NCBI RefSeq assembly: GCF_024763615.1
Contig: NC_077223.1
Location: 69,378,627 to 69,442,626 of the forward strand
Length of the DNA stretch: 64,000 bases
Source: Phlebotomus papatasi
Lineage: Eukaryota > Arthropoda > Insecta > Diptera > Psychodidae
Direction of reading: 5' to 3'
Below the pieces are notes generated by a model. The model was not told the origin of the DNA and ran no database searches. It saw only the letters and a program-made list of their open reading frames with translations. Both the position numbers and the translations under genes were made by a program. This document shows positions 12,495 to 24,600 of this stretch, piece by piece (position 1 is the stretch's first letter; each line of letters starts with the position of its first letter).

Positions 12495-12636
12495 ATGTCG
12501 CAGGAGAATGCCGAAATAAGTGCAAAATTCTCCACACTCAATGTAAATGCAATGGAGTTCGTGCCGAGCTTCTGTCAGGAGCGCACATCGGTCGTCACCA
12601 CAGATCTTATGGAGGAAAACCGGCCAGAGAACAATG
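12495..12636 (+). CDS. eRF3: eRF3 coding exon 1 (PAM2 motif)
   Basis: The ATG has a good context (CACCATGTC). It encodes 47 residues including the PAM2-like motif and ends at donor AATG|GTAGGG with one base left over. Confidence 0.88.
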
Positions 12637-15600
12637 GTAGGGTGCCAGGGATAGTATCTGGGGATTCTAGGGTAGTATTTTGGGGTGGGTAAGAGGGGGA
12701 TGAACTAACAAAAATTGGGCCAGAAAGTTTGTGAGAAAAAAAATGTGCCACATCGTCGGAATTGTCAGATCGCAGACATTTTGTCGTTGGAAAATTTTTG
12801 GGGGGCATGAAGAGATATTCTGGCCGTGATTGGGCTTCAGCATCATCTGACCCAGATACCGTTGTCCCTCCCGTAGCTTCCGTGCCCGACAATGATCCCC
12901 TCGACAGCTGGGACGTGGAGGATGAGCCAGTATTAACGCCCGAGGATGAGGAGGCAGAAGATGCAGAGGATGGCGATGGTGAGAACGACGTCACCCCAAA
13001 ACAGTCCAAGAAGAAGTCCCAGAAGATTGAGGAGAGCAAGAGCAAGAAGGAACACGTCAATGTTGTCTTCATTGGCCATGTCGGTAAGTCAAAATCATTT
13101 TCTCTTTTCCATCCACAAAGGAATTCTCCACACAAAATCTCTCTATTCTCTCTTCTTGAGGATTCCACCTGACCTCCCTCGAGCTGCTCAATCTCCCCCC
13201 AAAACCCCAATGATAATCATTCTAGTCAATATCCCCTACGAGCCCTGTACACGGACAATCCAATCTGCCATATGTTTACAAATTCTTTTAGAGGAAAATT
13301 ACCCAGAATTTTCTTTGTTGCCAAGTCTGTTGTTCTTTATCATTGTAAATTCCAAGAGTTCATCTTTTATTTTTATTGTCTATTCCGTCTGCGGGCTTTT
13401 ATGGAAGTTACGAGGTGTTCCCGCCATCAGGGAGTGTTAATGTATTTTTATTTAAAAAAAAAATAATAATAGAAATTGCAGAGGAAATAATTCAGGGGAA
13501 ATTAGAAAATTCGTAGAAAACACAATGAAGCCTAATTGGGCTTAAAATCGATAAAATTGCACTTTATCTTAAGGAGGGAATGCAATGTAGAGATTTCTTG
13601 TTCACAAGGTAAGTATTTCATACAGGGGATATTTTCGGATTTCATGAAAATGTAATTTTAGAATTTTGTGTACACTTAGTCCTATAATTAAATTTAGAGT
13701 ACATTGCAAAGGCTATTCCGAATAAAAAGTTGATATTCAATAAAAAGAAAAATTTGGTAAGGGAAAGCGCGCTACCTTCGGACGACTTAAGTTTCGGACA
13801 ATACAATTTTTTCTCTCTATTCCTTATGGATTTCACCCATAGCTCTTTTCTGAAATTTTGAAGCATTGGACTAGCTATTAAAATTTAATATTACAATGGG
13901 CCAAATTCATTTATAACACATTGAAAAAAAATGTTTTGTGCTCAGCATAGGGTAAGTGTGCCAAATTCCGGCCAGCTTGCAATTCCGGCCACCTTTTTTG
14001 TTCCTCTAATTTCCATGAATTTTTAGTTTTTACTTACTCTAAAGATTATACAATGCAAAAGAATAACAAAAAATATAGCTTCGACAAGCGAGATGACGCG
14101 AAAAAGACATTGGAAGAATTTCTGAAGGGCAAGGAACTATGAGAATGAAGGTGGCCGAAATAGGGCACCAAAGCTAAGTCTACATTTTTATTAATTTTAA
14201 AATGTATTAAGAATGATTTTAGAGTAAATAAAGACGATTAAATTGTCTACAAGGTTCCAAGCAACACGCTTTAAGAAAAAGAAATAAAAAAAATCAATTT
14301 GTATTAAAAATATTACATTTCAAGACTTTGCCACTTGCATGAAATTATGCCGAAATTTGGCACACTTACCCTAAATCGTCCGATGGTAGCGTATTTTCCC
14401 CTATAAACGAAAACTAAAGGCAATGATTTTGTTTAATTTTAATTATTTTAAATAAACTAATGTCCCAGACAGTCCTAAAGCTTAAGTCGCGAGACGGCTA
14501 AGTGGAAAATTAATTTTAAAAAAAAATATAGTTAATTCATTAGAGGAAGGCTTTGAGGCTTCGCACACAGTTTTGTTTCGAACACTTCATCTTTTTCTCA
14601 TATTTCCTTAATGAATCTGATCTTATCTATGGTAGTATATTAATAGAATACTTAGTTTTAAACCTCTAATTACATGAAAAATTAGGTCAGATTCATTAAA
14701 GGAGTAATGGAAAAAATATGAAATGTTTGAATCCAGAGTATGTGCGAAGTCTGAAAGACTTCCCTATTTCGGTTTAAATTATACGCCAAGCCGTCTCTTC
14801 ATTCATAATTAGGTTTGTACAGACCAAACTCAAATGTACCCAGACTAGGGTGGAATAACCGGCTATCGCCATGTTTAGGAACAAATTAAATTCATTTAAT
14901 CATAACTTTTGAATCCTTGTTACAAGATAAGTCAAATTTGACACAAAGTTACTTAGATGTATTGGCTCTAGATACGTGAAAACAATAATCCTAGAACATA
15001 ACGCTTAACTACTTAAAAAACTGATTTTCATTAATAATGCAAAAATAACCATTTCGTCGCCACTTTTTACCACTTTTCGTCAGTTTTGTAAAATTTGTAA
15101 CCACTTCTCGCCACCCACTTGAAAAGAACCACACTCGGTTATTTTAGGCAATGCTATGAAAAGAATACATTCACTATTTCTCTTTCCTTGTGATCACTTT
15201 ATTATTACTCTCTTTAAATGATTTTTCTTCACTTTTATTTGAGAAATCAAATTATGGGGCTTTTGCAGAAAGTAAACAATGCAGAAGTGAAGTTAGCGTC
15301 GCCTATTGAAAAGATATGGCGACAGGTGGTAAAATCAATTCCAGAATATTACCACTTCTCGCCATGCCTCATTTTTATACAAAAATAATATAAAATGAAA
15401 TATTAATTGACTAAATACAAATTTTATGTATTCCACAAGTGCAATTAAATATTCAATAGACAAATTATTTACCCAAATAGGTATTTTTGGCCTGATGAAA
15501 ATTTGACGACACTTAGTACATTTGGTAAGAGATGTTGGATTCGATGCACTTGCTTAAAATATTGCTCTAAAAAGTGATCAAAATCGTGAATCCAAAACGA

Positions 15601-18600
15601 ATAATTATTATTTTTCGATTCTATGCGTAGAAGCAGAAACAATACAAAAAAATTGCGAATCATTTATTTCATACAGTTCTGTCTCTCTATATGCACACTC
15701 TCTATATGCACAGCTTTTGTGTCGGTTGCATTCAAAATCAATTTGTTTACATTTTGACAAAGCAATAAAGAAAATTATTTTCTTGGTAACTAATTTTTCT
15801 CGTTTTTAATTATCTTAATTTTATTTTTTTCTGTCTCATATTATAGTTAAAATAACACGGGAAATTCTAAAACAATAAAAAAATAATAATTTATTAAAAG
15901 AAGGAGAAAAACCGTTGGGAATTTCAAAAAAAGTTGTGCATATTCAGAGAGAGAACTGTCAAAAAAAGTACCCAAACTGTGCATATAGCGAGACAGCACT
16001 GTAAATTGCGAAAAATAGCGATTTCAATGTAAGTGGCGAGAAGTGGGGCACTGGCGAGAACTGGTGATTCCACCCTAATCCTCGAGAATATTTAGCACGT
16101 AAAATTTGGCGGGGAAGCGAGGAGCCTATGCACGTCATTGAATTCAAGTTCTTTATGTTCAAATACTTGCGGTCGATGGAACAACTATTGCCACTTTAAG
16201 AACTCGTGTCAGGTTAGGATCTATTGTCACCCTATTTTGTTCCATTTGGGATACAAAATTTGAAACACCTATCCTCATAGTACCAAAACAATTTTTCGTG
16301 ATAAAATGTTTTCTTAAACGTACGATTTTTTTTTTGGGACAGAGGCAGTATGTGATATATATAATATATACGAATAGGTTAAACTAAAAAAATGGAAATT
16401 TACCGCTCTACAACCCATCTGAAGATCAAAGTCCTGTGTTTCGAAGGGAAATGTGATGATTTTTGTGCCATTTTCTAAAACTTGATTTTGTGCAAATTCT
16501 CAAAAATACTGGGGCAAATTTTTGGCAGGCTTGGGGAAATCCCGGAAATCCGTAACGTTTAACTCTCTTAAATAAAAAAATATTTTATTGACAACTCTGT
16601 CGATGACTACTTTTTTCTATCTTAACAAAAAAATGCTTTGATTGAGTTAGTCAAAATTTCTGGGCACAAAATTTCAATGCATTTATTTTATTTATTTCTT
16701 TATTTTTATTTTTTTTACATTAGTTACTCGAATATCTTAAAACTATGTATGATTAAAGAGGTTTGTGAGAACTCTCCTTGGTAAAACTTTTGAAGCCTCG
16801 GTCTCTTTTGTCCCGTAAAATATTGAATTTTGAAATTTGTGTCAAATAGTTCGTAAATGTTTGTAAATTCCTAATGGGGAATTTTGGAGTGACTCGTTAA
16901 TCGTATAATCTACTAACAAATTCGTAAATGTTTGTACTTTTTTTATTGCTCGAACTCCACGGAGAGAGCACTGTATAATCCCTCGATTTTTTCACCCTAC
17001 AAAATTTCCACCTTCCACCCCCCGGAAACCACTTTTGTCAATAAATCTTCACGTTTCAGACGATTTCTGAAAAATGTCGTCACGCTGTTTGTCCGTCCGT
17101 TCGTCCGGTTGTCATCAGCTCTAGAGGCCAAACGGTTAGAGATAGCGACTTGGGACCTTCGGGCGACCCCCCCCCCATTAGTCGATTCAAGGATCGTTAA
17201 CATGCCCCTAATTTTTCCCGGCATTGAATAAATGAGCAGTAAAAAGTTAAAATTGATCAGTAACAAAAAAATTTGAAACAGTGATATTATTGTCCAAATT
17301 TTGGCAAAGGGAAAATAAAGGGCTTTTACTCTATATGGAACTATTTTAAATGTTAAATATATAAAGTAGGCCTATTTTTGTAAGGATTAAAGTTTTTTAC
17401 TGACCATAATTAGATATTTTACTGCTCATTTTTAATTTTTCACTGCCCATTTTGAATTTTTTACTGCTCGTTTGTTTTTTGTCATTTTTCCCCCACCCTC
17501 CAAAACCATATTTTTTGGGATTGCTCGAAAACGCGTCGTGCGATTTTTTTCATATTTTTGGATATGTTTTAGATATTACCCAGGCGGACATTTCGTCCTT
17601 AGACGAAAATACCGTTGAATCATTCCTGATAACGATTTTTCAAGGTCAGAGGTCAAAAAGACACTAGAGAGCGCATTTATCAAGCGAATGGGGTCATGTT
17701 TGGGCTCGTTGGAAAGGTCTTGGAATTTCCGACAAAACTGAACCGGTTCCAATCGGTAATGAACTGGTTTATAATCAATAAATAATTTTTATACGAAATT
17801 CATTTAAATTACTCCTGAGGTGTATTTTGAGAAATATTTTGAGTGATTTATAAATCGGCTCAAATCGGTTGTGAACCGGTAATGAACCGGCTATTTACCG
17901 ATAAGTAATTTTTGTTCGAATATAATTTTTATTACTCTTTAAACTGTTTTGTGAAATCTGTTGAGCAATTTATGAATCGATTTAAATCGGTTGAGTACCG
18001 GTAAACGGTAAATGATGCGAAAATGTTTTGAGGTATAGCATCTAAGTCACGAATTCGAGTATTTCGCAAAGCCTGTTTCAAAAATAACAGTATTTTTTGT
18101 GCATAAATATTCATAAGTACACAGAAAATGTTTGTGAAATTTGGTAATTTATTTATAAAGTTTTGCCAAACAAACAAAAATATGCGAACTAGTGTTTGTA
18201 AAAGAACAAAAAATGTTCGTCAAGTGATCGTGTTACGAACAATGTTTGTGAAAAATGTACTTTTACAAACTTTAGGGGTTATACAATTTACGAGCATTTC
18301 GTATGTCCCCCAGTGTGAGTTTATAAACATCTACGAAATATTTTATTTCTGTATATTTCTGAAAAAGTAGATTTTTAAATTTTTGTAATATTTGTAATAT
18401 TTTTTTTATGATTTAAGGCATTTTTTAATTATTTTTTTATTAAACGATGTTTTATACATTTTAAATGACATATGGAAAAGATTTCTTCAGGAATAACAAG
18501 TAACAAAATATTAATTTCCTAAACTAGGTAAACTTTACAAAAGTCAATGGACTTATTTATTTGAATACTAAAACAAATAACCCAAATGTAAATCGTGGTT

Positions 18601-21600
18601 TCCTGATTATTCTAAATTCCTGAATTTTTGAAGGGTTAACAAAATTAAATTGGAAGGCCATTTTTCGAATTACATTTTTTAACATGAAGCACATGCTTCA
18701 TAAATGGGCAAAAATGTAAGGTTCGTCTTTACATTTGCAGATGCTGGAAAGTCAACCATTGGCGGCCAAATAATGTCCCTCACGGGGATGGTGGACAAGA
18801 GGACACTGGAGAAGTATGAGCGTGAGGCACGTGAGAAGTCACGAGAGAGTTGGTATCTTTCTTGGGCGCTGGACACCAACCAGGAGGAACGTGACAAGGG
18901 AAAGACAGTGGAAGTGGGACGTGCCTATTTTGAGACGGACAAGAAGCACTTTACCATCCTCGATGCCCCCGGCCACAAGAGCTTCGTGCCCAATATGATT
19001 GGTGGAGCAGCTCAGGCTGATGTGGCTGTACTCGTGATTAGCGCCAGGAAAGGTGAATTTGAGACGGGTTTCGATCGGGGTGGACAGACCAGGGAGCATG
19101 CTATGCTCGCCAAAACCGCCGGTGTTAAGCATCTCATTGTTCTTGTGAACAAGATGGATGATCCAACAGTGAATTGGGATGAGAACAGATACAACGAATG
19201 CCGAGACAAAATTCTGCCCTATCTTAAGAAACTCGGGTGAGTCAAATTTATTTATTTATTTTTTCCTTCATGGAATATTTGTAAATTACGCAGTTGATTT
19301 TTTTTGTTACAACTCACTTCTTTTGTTGCATCAATTGATTTTTATTCAACCCATTTCTTCCCATTGAAGGGTGTTAACTATATTGATTTACACGAATTAT
19401 TTATTATCATAACATCAATATTACGTGTTGAATTATTTATTTTAGCAGATACCATAAACTTTACACTTCTTCTTATCCCCTCAATATTATTAATATTGTA
19501 CAATTTTAATTAAATAGCATATAAAATTATCTTTTATTGAACTGAATGATAAGAGAAACACTCCTAAATTTAATATTCACAAAGAAAATATATTAAAGAA
19601 GCCTTACAAGTTGAATCACGAAATTGCTTTCAAATATTTATGATCAATATTGATTGATTTTCAAAGAAGTTCCTTGACGAATATTTTTTTTTATTTTCCT
19701 TGTTAAATATTAAATCCTAAGGGATCTCTTTGTGTTCTACTTATAACTTAATAAAAATAACGTGATAAAGATAGATTCTAAAGTAATAACTTCGATTAAT
19801 AAAATAGTATTTTTGTTTTGGGTAAAAAAATGACATTCAAAGGCTGGGGTACTCAAAGGCAAAGGTCCTATCGAACATTTCCAAGATAACTAAATTTAAA
19901 ACTTTTTGAATGAACATTCTGATTTCCTGTAAATTAGAATAATTATGATAATAATAATAATAAGGATAGAGAGAAGAAAATTAATTATAAAATTCTGGTA
20001 ACCCATTTCGAGAAACTTGAGCCAATCTGTCCACAGAATGCATACATTTCTCAGTCAGGAAACCTGGAAATTCGTATTTTTTTTAAGGAAACCTGGGAAA
20101 GCCAAAAAAGTTTTCACGAAACCCATAAACGTTGCCATGAAACCTAATAAATTTACGAGGCTCCCCCAGGGAACCCATATTTTTTTTCAAGGAATCCAGG
20201 GACCCATAGAAGTTTTTAGGAAACCTAGGGAACCCATTAGTTTTTCGGAGAACTCGGAATCCAGGCATTAACATTTTTTGAAGGAACCCGCAAAAGTTTT
20301 TAGAAAACACGCCGAAGCTTTTTTTAGCAATAAACCTATGGAACTCATAATTTTTTTTCTGGAGATTCGGGAAACCCATTCACTTTTCAGAGATCCTGAG
20401 AACCAAAAATTTTTTCAAACGCTCCAGGGAACCCGTAAAAGTTGAGGAAATCCAGGGGACCAATGAAGGTTTATTTATAGGGAACCCAATAATTTTTTCG
20501 GGGAACCCGTATAACCCCTAAAAGTCGTCAAAAGTCCCAGTGACTCCATTTTTTTAAATAAACCTGGGAAACTCATAAAAGTTTTTAGGGAACCCTACGA
20601 ACCCATATTTTTTTTCCGGGAAACTTTTATAGGAACCCCGGAAGGAACTCACGTTTTTTCAGACAACGCGAGTAACCTAGATTCCGAGGGGTACGCATAC
20701 ATTTTTCTGGGAGGCCCGAGGAAGACATTCATTTTTCAGGGAATCCAGTTAACAGGAAACCCAAAGAACAAATATTTCGGGAAATCCGAACCCCGAGTAT
20801 CCACATTTTCTGGAGGAACCCAAAGAACCCATACATTTTTTTTCTGGAGACCCAAGCACTCACATTTTTTAGTCTACGACCTCGAGGAACCCATAAAGGT
20901 TTTCAGAGAACCCAATAATTTTTTGGGGGATCCACATATTTCAGACGACCTAGGCAACCCTTAAGTTTCCAGGAAACCCGTTTTTTTTTTCTAGGACACA
21001 ATATGTCCCTAAAATTTTCGGGGATCTTCGAAGTTCCATACCTTTTTGGGAGACACGAGAAACAAATTCTCTTTTATAGAATCCATATTTTTTCAAGGAA
21101 CCTATAAAAAATTTCAGGAGAGTTAAGGAGCAGTCCATTAGTTTTCGGGGGTTCTGGAATCCGGGTATTCACATTTTTTGAAGGGGCCGGGAACCCATAA
21201 AAGTTTTCAGGGAATCTGTCGGTCGGGGAATCTACATTTTTACAGGCGAGTTGAGGGGGGGGGGTACTCATACATTTTTCGTCAGGAAACTCAAATAACT
21301 CATCAGATTTTTCGGGAATCTTGGGAATCCCATACATTTTTCGGGGAATCAAAAATTATAGCCACATCAACGGCTTAAACATAAAGTTTCTTCTTAGGTA
21401 GAGATAATATTACTATTATCATTATTATGAAATCATTACAAGATTATGTCTGTAGAAAAATAGGGGACAGTATTTTAGTAAAAATGGACAATAAAAATTA
21501 AATTTAGTCAATATAGGGGAAAGGCTCATAATTTTGGACAGTTTCTAAATTTGGACACTTTGAGGATAAAATTGGACACTAAAAATAAATTGATTAAAAT

Positions 21601-24600
21601 GAAGGATTCTTATTCCAATATTTGATGAATAACAAATTATATCTAAATATTTGTTCTTTTTGGAAGATTTTAACACTAAAAACGTTAAATTTTGAATATG
21701 ATTTGAGTTGAAATTGTTTTGTTGAAAATTCAGTGTGAGCAATTGCTTATGAGAAATATGACAGAACTTCGTGTTTACTTCAGCCTTATTTAGCTGTCGT
21801 GGAGTACTAACTAAATTTCGTAGTTTTAGCTTTTGTGATGACTAGGTTGTATAAATGCCTTGAGAAACAAAGGAGCATCATCTCTACGAACGAGATGTAA
21901 TGAGAAAAGCCTTAAAAGACTCCCTGAAAGGCCAGGGAATGCGCGAATCCGCGAGTACTTGGATTACCGAAATCGCCTCACTTTAATGAATGATATGGAA
22001 AGTTTCCCGACTTCTTGTGACATTCTACGGTTCCCTTCCATAAACAGGAATAGGTCTTGGTAAGATAGCTTTTTGAAATGGAGAACAATGGGCATCCTAT
22101 TGAGGCGAATTAGCTGTCCAAATTTACAACCAATCTGTCCAAAATAAGAGTCAAATTCACCTCTATATATCAATTCATTTTTAAACGTATTAAAACTAAT
22201 TTTAGTAAAAAAAAACGATAAATAGCTTGCCTAGTTTCTAAAGAACCCTTCTGAGAAGATAGTAACCAAAAATATCAATTAGTATTGAAAATATCGCACT
22301 TCAAACTTGGAACATCGATGCTTATAAGCAGACTGTTCAAAATTATGAGTCTTTACGCTAGAAATAAGACGGAAATCACAAATTGCAAATGACTATCACT
22401 GCAAAAAAAATATTTTGTAAAGTTGTTCGTAAATTTTTGTAAATTCCTACTGGGGACTTTCGAAATGTTCGGAAATCGTATAACCCACTAAAACGTTCGT
22501 AAAATTTTGTACTTTTTTTTTACAAACATGACGAGAATTTTTTGTATTTTTACAAACATTTGTTCGTTAATGTTTGCAAATATGCAAAAAATGTTCGTAA
22601 TGTTTTTTATTTGTTCGTAAAGTTTTCCCAGCCAAACAAAAATGTGCGAACAAAGTTTGTTGAAGAACAAACAAATGCTTGTCATGTATGTGAAAAAGTA
22701 CAAATTTAACGAACTTTTTAGTAGGTTATACGATTTACGAGAATTTCTTAAATACCCAGTAGGAATTTACAAACATTTACGAACAATTTTACAAAATATT
22801 TTTTCTGTGAAACTAATGCCCAACGCACAATACCATTTGTTTTGTAAACATGTTTTCGGAACTGCCAGTAAGAGTGAGCAAGATGACTAGATTTAGATCT
22901 CTTTAACTCTCACTAAAATGTCAAAAACAGGTTTACAAACAAAAGTTAATGTGCGTTGAGCTTAATGATCAATTTTATGTTTTTTGACTGATCAAAATTT
23001 TTAACTATAAATTTAAATTTTTACTGATCAATTTGTTAATTTCTTAATTTATAGTAAATAGTCGGAGTTAATTGAAATTTGTGTTTCTGTTTTCTCACAA
23101 ATAGTGAAATTCTGCTTTTATGAAACTTGCAGATTTTTGAAAATGATCTCTGAGCGCAAGTAAAATCTTTTTTTTTTCATTGAAAATTGATGTATTCAAA
23201 AGACTTATTCCCAGCGCACAATAACTTTTGTTTGTAAACATGTTTTCAAAATTGCCTGTGAGAGTGAGCGAGATAACTAGATCTACATTTCATTCACTCT
23301 CATTGAAATGTCAAAAACACGTTTACTAAACAAAAGTTATTGTGCGTTGGGCATTAGGGATAAACTTTTTTTAAGAATATGATTGCTATTGTAAATAAAA
23401 CAATTTTGATAATTTTTACATTTCATTTGATTTTATATTAAATTTCTCAACACTTCCAGACACGCGGCTCGAATTATGTCTAAAATCATTTAATTTACAG
23501 TAAAAACAAAAATATCGAAAAAATATATAAATTGGAAATGATGTGATGTAAAAAAAAGAAGCATTTTAACAAAAAAAAATCTCTCTCTCACCTCTCATTT
23601 CAGATTCAATCCGGCAAAAGATCTAACTTTCATGCCATGTTCTGGGCTGACGGGGCAGGGCATTAGGGAACCAATTGATCAAGGTGTTTGCCCATGGTAC
23701 TCGGGCCAGGCATTTATTCCATTCATCGATGAGTTGCCCTCTCTCAATAGAAAAACAGACGGTCCATTTATAATGCCTATTGTAGATAAATATAAAGATA
23801 TGGGAACGGTGGTAATGGGAAAAGTGGAGTCTGGTTGTGCGAAGAAAGGACAAAATTTACTCGTTATGCCCAATAGAGTAAGTTTACTCTTTATGTCACA
23901 TGCTTATCACAATTTTACTTGTTTTTTTTTGATTGGTTTTTATCACTAATTGGGGAATTTGTCTTTTTTCTCTTTCTCTCTTTGTTTTGCAATTGACAGA
24001 CTCAAGTGTCGGTGGATCAATTGTGGTCAGATGATGATGAAGTGACAGCTGTGGGTCCTGGGGAAAATGTCAAGATCAAGTTGAAAGGAATCGAAGAGGA
24101 GGATGTATCACCTGGCTTTGTACTCTGCGATGCGTCAAATCCAATCAAAATTGGAAAAATCTTCGATGCTCAAGTGGTGATTCTCGAGCACAAATCCATC
24201 ATTTGTGCTGGATATTCAGCCGTTATGCATATTCACTGTGCAGCTGAGGAAATTACAGTAAAGGTAAGGGAACGTTTTGAATTGTATTTTACAACATTAA
24301 CGCTTTGAACTCACTTAAGAATTATTTTGTGAAATATTTTAGTATATTAATCTATACACTCAGAAAAATAATGGAGTAAAACTTACTCGAATCGATGTTG
24401 AATTGACTCTTTTTCGTTGTGATTTTCGATTAATTATATTTTAAAGTTGATTTTACTTCTATTTAGGTGTAATATTCGGAAGAATTGTTTTAACTTTTTT
24501 TTCCTTAAATTTACATGACAAAAGAGTGTAAATATATAAAGATTAATTCGATTAAAGAGAAATTTAGTGATGCAAGCGAAAAAAATTATAAGGTAAAGTG

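Larger units (their letters stand above)
13084..18740 (+). other. eRF3 intron 2, repeat-filled
   Basis: A 5.66-kb intron that interrupts the P-loop codon. It holds the 422-bp MITE at 13950-14371 inside a larger element, the 1.2-kb element at 14848-16075, and a fold-back MITE split by another element at 16845-18362. No other gene is seen. Confidence 0.85.
19237..23603 (+). other. eRF3 intron 3, repeat-filled
   Basis: A 4.37-kb intron. Contents are an AT-rich stretch to 20000, a degenerate tandem array (20020-21365), an inverted-repeat element (21516-22355), a fold-back MITE (22397-22810) and two 146-bp MITEs. No other gene is seen. Confidence 0.85.

Noticed and set aside
12575..13210. 211-aa frame opposite eRF3 exons 1-2, with a Ser-rich stretch
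   Set aside because: It is antisense to the acidic eRF3 linker; the Ser runs are the reverse reading of Glu/Asp codons. It also spans a real intron.
18839..19132. 97-aa minus-strand frame
   Set aside because: Shadow of the eRF3 GTPase exon.
20020..21365. CRISPR-like repeated phrases
   Set aside because: Units are degenerate, spacers are not unique or constant in length, and the host is a eukaryote.
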